Positions 1-11,895 of a stretch of DNA of 64,000 nucleotides are shown here, piece by piece. Position 1 is the stretch's first letter. Each line of letters starts with the position of its first letter. The position numbers and the translations under genes are program-made. The notes below the pieces were generated by a model. It saw only the letters and a program-made list of their open reading frames with translations, had not been told where the DNA came from and did not search any database. Source of the DNA: Arion vulgaris (lineage: Eukaryota > Mollusca > Gastropoda > Stylommatophora > Arionidae); assembly GCA_020796225.1 (NCBI GenBank), contig CM036754.1, positions 21,580,867-21,644,866 of the forward strand. Direction: 5' to 3'.

Positions 1-129
1 AACTACACAGATTCACAAACAATATTTTTGATAATTTAAACAAAGATTTATAAAATAAATCACAAGAAAATGTTTGAATAAATTATAAATTAATTTTATG
101 GGGAATAGAACGAAATCAAGAATATTAAA

Positions 130-435
130 TCACCAGATGGTTACTGGGGTTCAAATCAGGGGTATAAAGAATAGAACCCCTGTTACGCATGTCATAAGTG
201 GCGACTAAGGAGTTGGATATGTGGCTAGCTACCCCATCCCATAAATAACACTAGATAGTTAAAGAAACCACAACCAAGGAAATTTATAACTCCCAACCTG
301 AGGAAGAGCAAGAGCATGACCCAGTAAGAGCAAGAGCATTGGGAGAGAGTGGAAAGATCTGGAAAAGAAAGTCTTGGATAAGAGGGCTTGGAAAACCTTT
401 GTTGCGGGCCTATGCCTCCATAGGGGTGCAGAAGA
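130..435 (+). mobile_element. Internally deleted LINE/SINE composite, head module plus LINE 3' tail
   Basis: A head module (starting near 'ggttactggggttcaaatc' and running through 'aaagaatagaacccctg' to 'gcgactaagga') is followed by a LINE 3' tail around 335-430 ('gagagagtggaaagatctgg', 'ggcctatgcctccatag'). The same head-plus-tail order recurs at 6400-6760 (minus) and 52320-52790 (plus), and the tail alone is part of the LINE at 19730-20095. It ends in a short GAA-rich run. This looks like a non-autonomous derivative of a LINE; no open reading frame remains. Confidence 0.6.
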
Positions 436-644
436 AGAATATTGAATGCAAATAAACATATAACAATTGTCTATTCCCAGGTGGAAGATGTAGTTGGCTG
501 TCCACTCTTGCTGTTAAGCGTAGGGATAGGAACTTTAATTTGCGTTCTAGGGCCAGATGAGTTGCCCTTGTTGTGTTATATCCGTGTTTATGTAGTGTGG
601 TCTTAATATTGTCTATATATTGTATCAATTATTTTATATTATAA

Positions 645-900
645 ACTCGCCAGTATGGTGCTGGGGCTCACAAGGGGAGCAAAAAAATAGTAACACTTTG
701 ACCTACAAGGCATATCGTAAGAGGCGACTAAGGTAGGGCCTAGGCAGCTACCCTAGTAAATAAAAAAGCAGTGCAGAAATTGGATGTGCTGGCCTACTTG
801 TAATCGCATAACTAGCACAACGTACAATCACTCTTAGACTCATATCACATACAAATCACAAAGAGTGGTTTAACAAGTGGACTGCACAAAGAAGTATTAT
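645..900 (+). mobile_element. Rep-B interspersed element, copy 1
   Basis: A roughly 250-base repeat beginning near 'gtgctggggctcacaagg', with 'taagaggcgactaaggtag', 'gctaccctagtaaataaa' and 'gtgctggcctacttgtaa'. Three further copies lie at 2884-3130, 45755-46000 and 51725-51980, all on the plus strand. The first 90 bases share 'aaagaatag..cac' and 'taagaggcgact' with the head module of the LINE composites, so the two families look related. It is probably a SINE; no convincing pol III boxes were seen. Confidence 0.6.
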
Positions 901-1239
901 AAACTCATTCAGTATATACTGTGACAGTAGCTGTACAACTAAATACTTCAGTGTGTTGAACAAGTCTATATCGTACAATTTGTTTGTACTGGGCAAAACT
1001 TTGCTACGTAATAATCCTGCGGAATTTCTCTCACATGGGTCAGATGTCCCATCTCCGCTGCCGCCATAATCAAATCGTCTATCACAGCATGCAGCATGAA
1101 TCAATGATCTTCCTTTTCTCCTCTCTTCCAGAACTCCGCCTTTTATAAATGTATTTTCCAGCCCATTATGTGTTTTTATTTTCCCATTCTTATTTGTAGC
1201 ATCAGCCAGTTTTCTTCAATTTTGAGTTTTTTCTGGACA

Positions 1240-2878
1240 TATTCAATTGTTCTCTTTTCTGTTCATAGAGAACTCTTCTGTAATATTGATATTCAATTTT
1301 TCTCTTTCTGTCCATAAGAACTCTTCTGTCATATTTATATTCAATTGTTCTCTTTCTGTCCATAAGAACTCTTCTGTAATATTTATATTCAATTGTTCTC
1401 TTTTCTGTCCATAGAGAACTCTTTCGTAATATTTATTTCAATTGTTCTCTTTTTTGTTCATAGAGAACTCTTCTGTAATATTGATATTCAATTGTTCTCT
1501 TTTCTGTCCATAGAGAACTCTTCTGTCATATTTATATTCAATTGTTCTCTTTCTGTCCATGAGAACTCTTCTGTAATATTTATATTCAATTGTTCTCTTT
1601 TCTGTCCATAGAGAACTCTTCTGTAATATTTATATTCAATTGTTCTCTTTTCTGTCCATAGAGACTCTTCTGTCATATTTATATTCAATGTCTCTTTCTG
1701 TCCATAGAGAACTCTTCTGTAATATTGATATTCAATTGTTCTCTTTTCTGTCCATAGAAAACTCTTCTGTCATATTTATATTCAATTGTTCTCTTTTCTG
1801 TCCATAGAGAACTCTTCTGTAATATTTATATTCAATTGTTCTCTTTCTGTCCATGAGAACTCTTCTGTAATATTGATATTCAATTGTTCTCTTTGTCTGT
1901 TTATTAAAACTCTTCTGTCATATTTATATTCAATTGTTCTCTTTTCTGTCCATAGAGAACTCTTCTGTCATATTTATATTCAATTGTTCTCTTTCCTGTC
2001 CATAGAGAACTCTTCTGTAATATTTATATTCAATTGCCTCTTTTTGTCCATAGGAACTCTTCTGTCATATTCTATATTCAATTGTTCTCTTTCGTCCCAT
2101 AGAGAACTCTTCTGTCATATTTATATTCAATGTTCTCTTTTCTGTCCATAGAGAACTCTTCTGTCATATTTATATTCAATTGTTCATCTTTCTGTCCATG
2201 AGAACTCTTCTGTAATATTGATATTCAATTGTTCTCTTTTCTGTCCATAGAGAACTCTTCTGTAATATTGATATTCAATTGTTCTCTTTTCTGTCCATAG
2301 AGAACTCTTCTGTCATATTTATATTCAATTATTCTCTTTTCTGTCCATAGAGAACTCTTCTGTCATATTTATATTCAATTGTTCTCTTTTCTGTCCATAG
2401 AGAACTCTTCTGTCATATTTATATTCAATTGTTCTCTTTTCTGTCCATAGAGAACTCTTCTGTCATATTTATATTCAATTGTTCTCTTTTCTGTCCATAG
2501 AGAACTCTTCTGTCATATTTATATTCAAGTTCTCTTTTCTGTCCCTAGAGAACTTTCTGTAATATTGATATTCAATTGTTCTCTTTTCTGTCCATAGAGA
2601 ACTCTTCTGTAATATTGATATTCAATTGTTCTCTTTTCTGTCCATAGAGAACTCTTCTGTCATATTTATATTCAATTATTCTATTTTCTGTCCATAGAGA
2701 ACTCTTCTGTCATATTTATATTCAATTGTTCTCTTTTCTGTCCATAGAGAACTCTTCTGTCATATTTATATTCAGTGTTCTCTTTTCTTCTGTCCATAGA
2801 GAACTCTTCTGTCATATTTATATTCAATTGTTCTCTTTTCTGTCCATAGAGAACTCTTCTGTAATATTTATATTCAAA
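1240..2878. repeat. Minisatellite A, 50-base unit, about 33 copies
   Basis: The unit reads 'attcaattgttctcttttct' + 'gtccatagagaactcttctg' + 'tcatatttat', with small indels and two common variants ('catattt' and 'aatattg'). On the minus strand one unit encodes a peptide such as 'EYKYYRRVLYGQKREQLN', which resembles the 'FEYKYYRRVLRISW' stretch of LINE reverse transcriptases. A single non-repeated version lies at about 40319-40405, flanked by the same LINE sequence, so the array expanded from LINE coding DNA. Confidence 0.9.
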
Positions 2879-2883
2879 AGCCA

Positions 2884-3130
2884 CCCATGTGTTGCGGGGT
2901 CACAAGGAGAGCAAAGAATAGTAACACTGGAGTCTACAAGGCATGTCATAAGAGGCGACTGAGGTAGGGGTCTAGGGAAGCTACCCTAGTAAAAAGAAAA
3001 TGTCTAAAAAAATCAGATGTGCTGGCCTACTTGTAAGTGCATAACTGACACAATGTACAATCGTTCTTAGGATCAGATCACATAGAGTGGTTTAACAAGT
3101 GGCCAATATGGAGTGTTCGAAGAAGAAGAT
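2884..3130 (+). mobile_element. Rep-B interspersed element, copy 2, nested in a LINE
   Basis: Same family as 645-900 ('taagaggcgactgaggtagg', 'gtgctggcctacttgtaagt', end 'gtgttcgaagaagaagat'). It sits directly after the last unit of minisatellite A. LINE sequence resumes at about 3140, as judged by comparison with the uninterrupted copy at 40410-40500, so it is a nested insertion. Confidence 0.6.
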
Positions 3131-3887
3131 ATGCACAAGCACATATATGCTTGTTCACTATCTTGTTAGATGTCCATGTCTCACAGCCAAACATTACAAC
3201 TGGGGATATGCATGCTCTTAGTACACTACTATGTTTGTTCATTTCTTGATTTCCTTCATGCCCTTTCCATCTCTTGTTAGCAGTGAACCAAGATATTCAA
3301 AACTGTTCATTTTTTCTAATTTTCTCTCCTTGAAAAAAAAATGTTTTGTCATGTTTGTTTTATCAATTTTTATTTCTGCAACATTTTTTGGGTTTTCATT
3401 CATTTGATAAGAATTCAGACGTAGTCTTAGCGCCTAATATGATGCATCTGTCTGGTTTTTGTGTGAAGACTTGCTTTCCTTATCACCAGTGCCCCTCTCC
3501 ATTCAGGTGAGTCTAACTCCAGCTTCAGAGGTACCGTAGTTTAGATCCCCAAGTAAAGGATCAGGGTTCACTGTGGTCCAACCACATACTGTGTACACAT
3601 ATAAATTTGTTTAGGGAGGGTGGAGTGCCAAGCTAGCATCAAATCCAGGAATTTCTACTGCATATGGTCACTAGCTCAGAGTGTTATTAACTTCGCAATC
3701 AGCGACTCCCCAATTCTGCAACAATGTGATAAGATATTGGTTGTTAAACTGTTGTTATTGCCTGGAATACCGTTTTTTGGGTGGTGTAGGACAGGAGGGA
3801 CATGAGCCAGTGAAATTTAATTGCTGCTTGGCTAGTGCAGTCGCAGTATGTAACTTAGTTATACTGGTAATATTATAATATTCTAGT

Positions 3888-4022
3888 CAGATCAAATGTT
3901 TTCATCCGCTACTGTATTACAGTAGACGGTACCATCTGCAACTGTTGAACTCATTGTCAGTTTGGGATGTTTTCATCTGCTACCGTATTACAGTATACGG
4001 TACCATCTGAAACTGTTAAACT
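3888..4022. repeat. Two-copy direct repeat, about 70 bases
   Basis: Two neighbouring copies of 'atgttttcatc.gctac.gtattacagta.acggtaccatctg.aactgtt.aactca' with a few differences. No coding content. Confidence 0.8.
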
Positions 4023-4024
4023 CA

Positions 4025-4560
4025 CTGCCTTGTGGAGGAGGGCTCGGAGAGCTAAAGGCTAGGGGAGTAAACCCTAATAGATAATCCCCACTGCCCTGTG
4101 GGTCAGCATGGTTATGCAGAGGGCCAGAGGAGTAAACCGTGGCCACAAATCCGGAGGGAGGGACCCTAAGGCAGTTGATGGTTATGTGTGAATTCCATTC
4201 CATATTCTGACATCCCCTACAAACCCTGCTTGATTCCAAACGTACAGACTTTGTCTTTCCTTTGGATGAAACAGTAGGGTAGAGGGTTTGTGCAAAATGG
4301 GCAAGGCACATTCCCATATCAGCTGCCCAGGCTAGGCACAAATGAAGAGGACACAACTAGCTGATGATCGAGATATATGGAAAACAACATTATGCAAAGG
4401 TGCAGAATCTTTTGAAGAGAGATTTAGGGATGAGCTGAAGACAAGAAAGACAATAAAAAACTCAGAAGTTGTTACAGTGAAACACATGCCATTGACCGTC
4501 TGTAAAGACGAAAAAGGCCATATATATAATTATAATATGTGTTGTTGATATGTTGCAAAG
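4025..4560 (+). pseudogene. LINE 3' fragment (ADDRDIWK family)
   Basis: The plus strand encodes a LINE C-terminal tail ('LADDRDIWKTTL', 'KGAESFEERFRDELK') followed by a 3' UTR. Related copies are at 40915-41410 and 48320-48640. Upstream, 4190-4330 matches 40920-41050 ('gactttgtctttcctttg', 'gcaaggcacattcccatat'), so an internally deleted LINE is likely. It lies only about 65 bases from the tau-tubulin kinase exon, on the opposite strand. Confidence 0.55.
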
Positions 4561-4604
4561 TTGATATCATGAATTACATTATTTGTTAAGATTTTCTATA
4601 GCTA

Positions 4605-4847
<243 letters not shown>

Positions 4848-4999
4848 TTATTTGCGATCGGTTTCGTATGCTCGTCTAAACTATGAGATAGGTCGCCTCT
4901 ATGAAGCTGCATGTCAGTTATTCGTGAGTTTCCCATAGCCCGTTCTGTAAATTGTGTTCATGAGGCCGTGTTTCATTTCATTGATGTATGTATGATGTG

Positions 5000-5830
5000 C
5001 TCTGGAGTCTGTGCTTCAGTCTGACATGCACACTGTGCAATCTGAGCAGGTTTATTCTGTGCATGTGATGGTTGAGCCTGCAGTGTCCTGTTCTGAGGCA
5101 AAAGATTGTTGGGTGCTGTTTTGTACTAAATCAATGATGTCAAATTTTTTTTTTTTTACAACATTTATTAGTTATGTTCTTTTCTTCTTCTCTAGCATGT
5201 GTAACCCTTGTCATTTAGTGCAGCACAAAAGCACACCATATTTCTCTGTTCTTGGCCGCCCACTGTATTGTGTTCCAGCTGTGGTTCATTTCTTTCAATT
5301 CCTGTTCTCCTCCAGATGGTTTTAGGTCTTCTATATTCATCATCGTTGCACATCAAACTCATTAGTCTCTAAGTGCTCCTCCTCAGTAAGTCTTTCAGTG
5401 TGTGACAGCTAACAACACCAGTTATATGTTGGTTTACTATTCTTCTTTGGCTTCCAGTATAGTTCATATGTACGGTTCCAACTTCACTGTAACGGGTCAC
5501 CCCCATAATTGCTCCATTCCTGTGCCAACGAAAATCACACGAAATGCTCACTGTCTCCCCATCCTATGTGAACCAATTCCAGAATGAAACAGCCGTCACG
5601 CCACAAAAAGCAACATGCACTGCATAAATACATATGGCCGTCGCCAAAGTGTCAACACAAAACTGTTCATCACCCGAATTGCAATTCATATCAAAGGAAA
5701 CGTCAATCACTGCAAAATCCAGCTTTCTGCACATGCAATATCACTGCATAGGGAAGATTGAGTCAGTTCGTCATAACTGCTGTCCGTCATTCTCTGAATA
5801 CCCACACCAAATACACGGTTGACACAGCAA
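5000..5830 (-). pseudogene. LINE 3' fragment (QELKEMNHSWN family)
   Basis: On the minus strand around 5180-5340 there is broken coding for 'EQELKEMNHSWNTVGGQEQR', homologous to 27370-27560 (plus) and 28000-28155 (minus). The rest, to 5830, has weak minus-strand similarity to LINE coding sequence and no host gene. It is a degraded retrotransposon end. Confidence 0.45.
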
Positions 5831-5989
5831 AAAGCATTCCATATAACATTCATAGCTCACAGCCTTGCTCAAGCACTAACTCAGTAGCTTGACAAACTAA
5901 ACCTGAAAATACCCGACCAAACATGGTGGAAATGCGCTAGCAAAGTCGTGTCCAGAATCAAACAATCCTGATTCTGAATGGCCTTCCCG

Positions 5990-6360
5990 CATTCTGCCAT
6001 TGCTGGCTAGATTTCCAAAGAAGTGCTCTTGCCTAGCTACACCACATTTGACTTTGTATTCTGGCAGTCAGGTTAGTGTTTAGATTTACCATTACTTGAA
6101 TCATTTACACACCCTCTCTCTCTTAAAGAATTTTGAATATCAGTCTGGTTTATTGCTTGCCCGTTTTTTACAGCAGCCATACTTGCAAGCCTACTGGCAT
6201 ATTCATTGCCCCTTACATCTGCATGCCCTGGAACAAAAAAAACTGATATTTATCAGTCTAGACCTCTTCAGCGACTCCAACCATTGTCTTCACACCCAGC
6301 CTGTTTCAAATCTTCCTGAGCATACTCATTGAATCCATGAGAAAACATGCATGGGTAAAA
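5990..6360 (-). pseudogene. LINE RNase H-region fragment
   Basis: The minus strand encodes a decayed RNase H tail ('KGNEYASRLASMA'-like) and a following region that matches 44030-44240 ('agtgctctt.tctgactac', 'gcagtctggttagggtt'). It is a piece of a non-LTR element that carried RNase H. Many stops and frameshifts. Confidence 0.45.
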
Positions 6361-6399
6361 TTCTCTGACTCCAGCCAGACTAAGAGTTCTTCTTCTTTC

Positions 6400-6760
6400 T
6401 TCACCAATCGCCCTAGGAGGCATAGGTCCACAACCAAGGACTCCTAGGCCATCTTTCCAGATCTCTCCACTCTCTCCCCATTTTCTTGCATTCCATCTGC
6501 TACTCCTGTCTCTAGGTGCTATTTCACTGTGTCACTTCATGAGTCCTTCCTTGCGGGGACCTTCTTCTTCCTCGGGTGGCGAGCTATGAATTTTCCTGGT
6601 TGTAGTTTCAGTAGCTATCTAGTGTTTTTTACGTGTTGGGGTAGCTAGCCCCATGCTCGACCTCCTAAATCACCTCTTACAACATGCGTGGCAGGTAACA
6701 GTGGTTCTATTCTTTACACCACAATTTGTGCCCCGGTAACCACTCGGGCGCAGACTAAGA
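6400..6760 (-). mobile_element. Internally deleted LINE composite (head module plus 3' tail)
   Basis: Read on the minus strand it starts at about 6755 with 'gagtggttaccggggcacaa', continues through 'aaagaatagaaccactg' and 'ctagatagctactgaaact', then 'gagagagtggagagatctgg' and 'ggacctatgcctcctaggg', ending in a GAAGAA run. It has the same layout as 130-435 and 52320-52790, with a different internal deletion point. Confidence 0.65.
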
Positions 6761-7660
6761 GTAAAACCTCTAATTACTTACAACTCTAAATCTCTCTTTA
6801 ACAACTTGATTTATCTGCAAGAGGTCTTCTGTTGTAGTTGTAGTTGTCATGGCTGTGGCAGTGGTGGATTTGTCAGTCACTCAGACATGCATATCAGCCC
6901 ATCTTTGATTTTTGGTATCCTAAAATGTAAACTGCAATTTTAGTTAAGATTATGTTACACATTACATATATTTTATTTATGTGTATCTGGTTACTGTTTG
7001 TAAACCGACATCACTGCACTCTGGGCAGACCAATAGGTGCTCAGTCTCCCCAACAGATGTCAAAGGGTATGCCTACTGATGGTTCATGTGGCTCGCTGGT
7101 TGAACACTCTGCCTCTCAGGCATCCAATTCTACTTGTACAATGGATAACTCTACCCTCCTGAAATCAATGGATCAATTCAATATCTATTTTAGTGTCCAC
7201 ATCCAACAGGCAGTCATGAGGAGGCCAAAGAACATCTTCCTTATCCATCTTCAACTCTCTGGCAATCAATGCTGTTGATGCAAGCCTGTCATGTGTATTT
7301 ACTTTAATGTAACTAGTTAACCACCCAACTGTCAGGAATAATCGGTTCTACTTGACGCAATTTCCTGGTGAATTTTGGTAGAATCATTTTATGACAGTGG
7401 ATTGAGGTGCCGAGACAACTTGTGCCTTGAATGAGGAATAAGAGCCAGGATAATTATTAGCCAAGACCTTGCTTCATTTCTTGAACTGTCGTTCAAGCAT
7501 GGATTTGTCTGGATAATAATAATAATAGCCATCTATCTAGCTGGAGAATGAAGCAAGGATTGACATAATCTCAGTGTGATAAAGCCTACTGAAGACTCAT
7601 TCCTGAATGTTGGATGTTGGGAGGGAATTGACCCTTTTAACATGGGTGCATGGTTGTAAG
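6760..7660. other. Unassigned, possible retroelement debris
   Basis: No host gene recognised. The minus strand at 6990-7270 has an open but uninformative stretch, and 'tgcctgagaggcagagtgt' near 7110-7130 resembles a tRNA-like SINE head. 7500-7530 holds a short ATA run. Confidence 0.3.
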
Positions 7661-7666
7661 AAAGTC

Positions 7667-7955
7667 ATGACAATGGCCCCTCTGGAGTAGAAGACTGCCC
7701 ATCTTGTTGTAAAGCACCTTCCGTCAGATCAAATCAAACAGTCTTCTGAGATTTAAAGTTGAACTCTGCTACAACTAAATACAATGACAATGGCCCCTCT
7801 GAAGTAGAAGACTGCCCATCTTGTTGCATTGCACGTTCCGTCAGATCAAATATCTTCTGAGATTTGAAGTTGAACTCTGCTACAACTAAATACAATTTTA
7901 TGCAACTGCACTTTCTGCCAGATCGAGTCAAACAGTCTTCTCAGATTTGAAAGAA
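7667..7955. repeat. Tandem duplication, about 110-base unit, two and a half copies
   Basis: 'gacaatggcccctctg.agta' through 'ttgaactctgctacaactaa' occurs at 7667-7783 and 7784-7892, and a partial third copy ('gcaactgcactttctgccag' to 'cagatttgaa') follows. No coding role seen. Confidence 0.85.
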
Positions 7956-7956
7956 T

Positions 7957-9780
7957 GCTCTGGAATATCACCCTGTTTAAATGTGTTCCCAGTAAGAACC
8001 ATTTTCTGTGAAAAGAATATTTGCAAGGAGTTTGGTATAGGGAAAGATAAATGCAAACACGTATTCCTGCAGGGAACACAATCAATCATAAATGAGGTTG
8101 TGTACAATGTTACATAAAACAACATGTACAACTTAATATGTGTTTCTAAAAGACTTTAAACAGACACAAATAACAAAGAGCTCAGTAAATTAGTGATATT
8201 TTAGTGACAGAAAGAGAAAACAAAAGCTGCAGCTCACTAGCACTAGAAAGGCAACTGCAACAGTCATATCTAAAAATCATCATTTTAATTAACAAACACC
8301 ATGCAACAAATCTTTATCAAGAGTGAAATAGAAAACAAAGTTACATAATTATTAGCAAGTCATTTGATAGTGAGCTGACAATAAAAAAACAAGAAACTGA
8401 AGTGACATTCTGTTAAAGAAAGAATGCTATAAATCTGAAGGACAATATAATGAGGATGTTCTTCAAGAATGCTAAGGAAGAGTTTCTATACACACTATAA
8501 GGTATTCTCATATGCAGAACTTAATTAGATGATCTAGAATAGAATTAGATAGAGATACACAGTTGCAGCCTATATTCTCCCTATGTTCTACTTGGAACAA
8601 GATTTAGCAGTAGTAGTTGTTATAGTCTACAGTTTTTGTTGGTGGATTGTGTCACTATGCATACATCACTGATTTTGAATTTTATAGTGGTATTTAACTG
8701 TGTTCGAAGAATGCTACAACAAGCATAGAATTTCAATAGTCAGGGATCTATACTTTCAGGAAGAACCAGAGAGTGATGAAAGCAACTTTGTACAGTCCAT
8801 GAAGAACTGAGCCTTAAACTGGGACTAGACCAAAAGAGAGATAGCTGATGGAATGCTGTACATTCTTTCTGGATGACCTCTTCACTCCAGTTTAGAAATG
8901 AAGTGGCTAAGTAAAAAAAGTATGTCTAAGAATGTAACGTATAGATAGAGTGAGGATAACATGTTCACAATCTACTAATACTTGCAAAACTATAATATGT
9001 CTGCCAGCTATCAGGTAACCCGCTCATATCTAACATTTCTTAGAAAACAAGTTTCTTCTTGGACAAACCACAATAGCTTTACTGAGTGGAAAGTAATTTA
9101 TAACAAAGAGAATGTGTGAAAACTTCAGACCACGATGTCTAGTTAAGGCTACTCTCATAGTCTATATATAATAATATATTAATTACAGGAGTGTGATGAA
9201 TTAGAGACCTCACTACTATACTAGGTAATATCACTTGAGTATGAGGTGGTCAATTATTTTTCCACTCTATATTGTTAATTCCCAAACAACTAGTCTGTAA
9301 TTATTTTTTTGATTGAACGGACTGTTCCAATTCTCGTTTGAGACTCTACAGGACAAGATAAGCTGGAAAACAGTGTCACTTTTGAAGCAAGTGCTCTATC
9401 CAAGTTTAACTATTATAAATTGACAAAAATAATATAATTTTTTAGCGGATATCTAGCTGTTACCCCGGCAATGCTCAGAAATATTTTGAATATGCACAAA
9501 TGTACTTGCTATAAAAATTATTATATCTTACTTGACTATCGACGCAAATATAAAATTGATGTTAAATAAACTATTAATAATTAATATATTTAATATAACA
9601 GAACAGAAAAAATCATTAATATTTCAATTTAGTATTTGCGCTGAACGACATATATATTCAAGTTACCTAAGGATTACAAACAATGCAACACAAATATTAC
9701 ATTTAGACAGCAATAATAATACAAACTGGTTAATCACTCCGACGACAAAATAAGAAACGCCAATATAATGTTTCCTTAAC
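7957..9780. other. AT-rich non-coding stretch
   Basis: No conserved protein, RNA gene or repeat family recognised on either strand. It could be an intron of the tau-tubulin kinase gene if earlier exons lie at higher coordinates, but nothing here proves that. Confidence 0.4.
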
Positions 9781-9794
9781 AACGTCAAGCCCCA

Positions 9795-9812
9795 GGAGGC
9801 GGCCATGTTGAA
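9795..9812 (-). promoter_or_regulatory. YY1-like motif overlapping an ATG
   Basis: The minus strand reads 'caacATGGCCGCCTCCTGG', a match to the YY1 consensus (AANATGGCNGCC), which in animals often sits at or just after transcription starts in the same orientation as the gene. The ATG opens a short frame (MAASWGL...) that ends within about 20 codons. It could mark a minus-strand first exon, possibly of the kinase gene. This is inference. Confidence 0.25.
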
Positions 9813-10265
9813 TTTCTCGAGGGAGCATTAAGTGAACGGAAGCAATTAGCTAGAGTAGGGAGTATTTTTTGTTGAAGATACTCCTAACCAAACGAACCAA
9901 AACCACAACTGAAATACAAGTATTTATGCCGAATAAAATCTGCGTTGGTCATCTGCTTCAAATTATCTACCTTTATGCTTACCGGTTTAGTTTTACACGT
10001 GTTTTATGTCAGAATATTCTGTCATCGCCTATCCCCCTTTTCCCATTGTTTACAACTATATGGCGTATCTTGTATGTATCACAGAAGTAAAGTAACCATA
10101 TGTGTGTGTAGTGTGTTACAGCGGTAATGAGATGGAATATGTCCATAACACAATGACTCCAACGTTATTGTTATGCATCTTATTATCCGCTCCATTCACT
10201 TTCCAAAAGACATGATTCTTCTGTACATAATAATATCGCACACAATTAAAAATGTTTACATATTA

Positions 10266-10521
10266 TATGCTTTCTTCTTCTTTGCGTTCGTTCTTTACGA
10301 TCAATTTTAATCCCTCCTTGTGATATGTTTGATCTTTGCCAAAGAACGTGTATACGTTGCACATTAATTTGGTATGCCTCAAACGCATAGACTTCACACG
10401 TTTAGGACATGTGCATCCGATTTCAGTCAAACCTCCTTAGACGCCTCTTACGACATGCGTGCAGGTAACAGTGGTTCTATTCTTTACACCTCAAATTTGG
10501 GCCCCGGTAACCATTCAGGCA
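10266..10521 (-). mobile_element. Head module with A2 tail, copy 1
   Basis: On the minus strand: 'gaatggttaccggggcccaa', 'aaagaatagaaccactg', 'gaggtttgactgaaatcgg', 'atgtgcaacgtatacacg'-like, ending 'aacgaacgcaaagaagaag'. Other copies are at 37637-37888 (minus), 47093-47350 (plus) and 48056-48300 (plus). Probably a SINE; the first bases resemble the A box of a Ser/Leu tRNA ('gccgagtggtta'). Confidence 0.65.
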
Positions 10522-10646
10522 ATTATATGCTTTTAACTTTTAGTATAAATATTCTTATTCTACGATACTGCATATTTCAGTGATCAATTTACCATATGAT
10601 ATTTGATTAATTAATGTGTGACTGCACTAAGACACTAAAACTGATG

Positions 10647-10662
10647 TTGAATCAATCCAGTG
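10647..10662. repeat. 16-base target site duplication, left copy
   Basis: 'ttgaatcaatccagtg' here is repeated exactly at 13335-13350, directly outside the other end of the Penelope-like palindrome. Confidence 0.85.
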
Positions 10663-11059
10663 AAACACGTACAAACACAGTACTATAGTTTTACAAAATA
10701 CATAAACAGTGACGATAAACAGCAACGTTTCGACCAACAAGGCCTTTATCAAGCAAACGAACAAACAGGAGTGACAAATTAAATGAACACAAATGGACGA
10801 TCAAATACAACGTTCTAAGGAAAATCTGAATAAAAAGAATAACGAAATAAATGTAACACAAAAACACACATAAAAACTGAAATAGAAAAGAAACAATGAA
10901 AAATCTAGTAAATATAAACTTGAATACATGCAACATATACCCATATAGATTATAAGCATGGGAAGAGAAAGTACTAAGAAGCATTAGAATGAATACATGC
11001 AACTATACCATAAGAACAAGCATGGAAGAGAAAGTACAAGAAGAAAGAATGTACATTGA

Positions 11060-11880
11060 GTGTCGCAAGAACATACAAAGAAATCAATTCCAGAGCAAAT
11101 CGACTCGATCATCGAGAACATGATCGGATGGCTGGACCTGGACATCGCAGCTCTCTGAATGGCCAGTATCATTGAAATGGGTAGTTAGGTCACAGAGCAT
11201 TGGCGTATATCGCGCAGGTTGGGACGGTCACTGAGTCTCTGCCGGTTTCAATAGCCTTGTTGCACCGCTTGCAGATACGGCATAGATATATCGGACTTCG
11301 CACGTGAAACTGTCTTCAAAACGAACGTGGCTTTTGAAAGATACCGTGCGGTCTGTATATAAGACAAGTGTTGCAGCCGACGGTCAACTGATGGTGCCAA
11401 TGACTCTGGATGTTAGATTGAGGCACGAACAACATATTCCCAAGCTTGTCCCGCTGATGCCACCAAAGGATAGTGCTGGAAGATTGAACGTGTATCAGAT
11501 CAGACTGAAGAATGGAGAGATGACGGAATAAGACTTTCTTCACAAGGAACTATGAGGCGGAAAGCTAGACAAGTTCACCCTCGTCAGAATTGAAGTTCAT
11601 GCCGGTTGAGAGAGTTCCGGCAGAATGCTGAACGCGCAGCATAGCAGAAGCGTACTTATCCGGTAAAAGAAATCCAGCATCTCGTGAGTTCTATCGAGAA
11701 AATTGTCGTCCTCGCTACAGAGGCGACGAAGGCGCAAGAGTTGAGAGAATGGAAAGAATCACGACAAGCCTGGGAATGGGAAGAGGTATAAAGAAAACTA
11801 TGTGCATCAGTAGGCTTGTAGTATACTGATGCAGTGATGGTGGATAGGCTGATAGTGATAGTGATGTCAAGAAAGTTGAC
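11060..11880 (-). pseudogene. Penelope-like RT/GIY-YIG ORF, left arm, decayed
   Basis: Mirror image of the right-arm coding region. On the minus strand, 'FLTSLS' follows the centre, and pieces equivalent to 'HLSILQSD' (about 11510) and to the endonuclease (11060-11280) are recognisable. Frameshifts and stops are more frequent than in the right arm. Confidence 0.65.
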
Positions 11881-11895
11881 ACAAGAGGTAGAGAT

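Larger units (their letters stand above)
960..3740 (-). pseudogene. LINE fragment containing a minisatellite and a Rep-B insertion
   Basis: The minus strand encodes broken pieces of a non-LTR retrotransposon. Around 1130-1240 is the C-terminal part of the reverse-transcriptase ORF, and 3140-3740 is the part that precedes it. The 3140-3740 stretch matches 42420-42740 in a second copy of the family ('ttgctttccttatcaccagt' occurs in both). Two later events interrupt it: the 50-base minisatellite at 1240-2878 and a Rep-B element at 2884-3130. Frameshifts and stops are frequent, so it is dead. Confidence 0.6.

Noticed and set aside
1240..2878. CRISPR-like regular repeat
   Set aside because: Units are head-to-tail with no unique spacers, and the context is an animal genome. 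The same applies to the other arrays.
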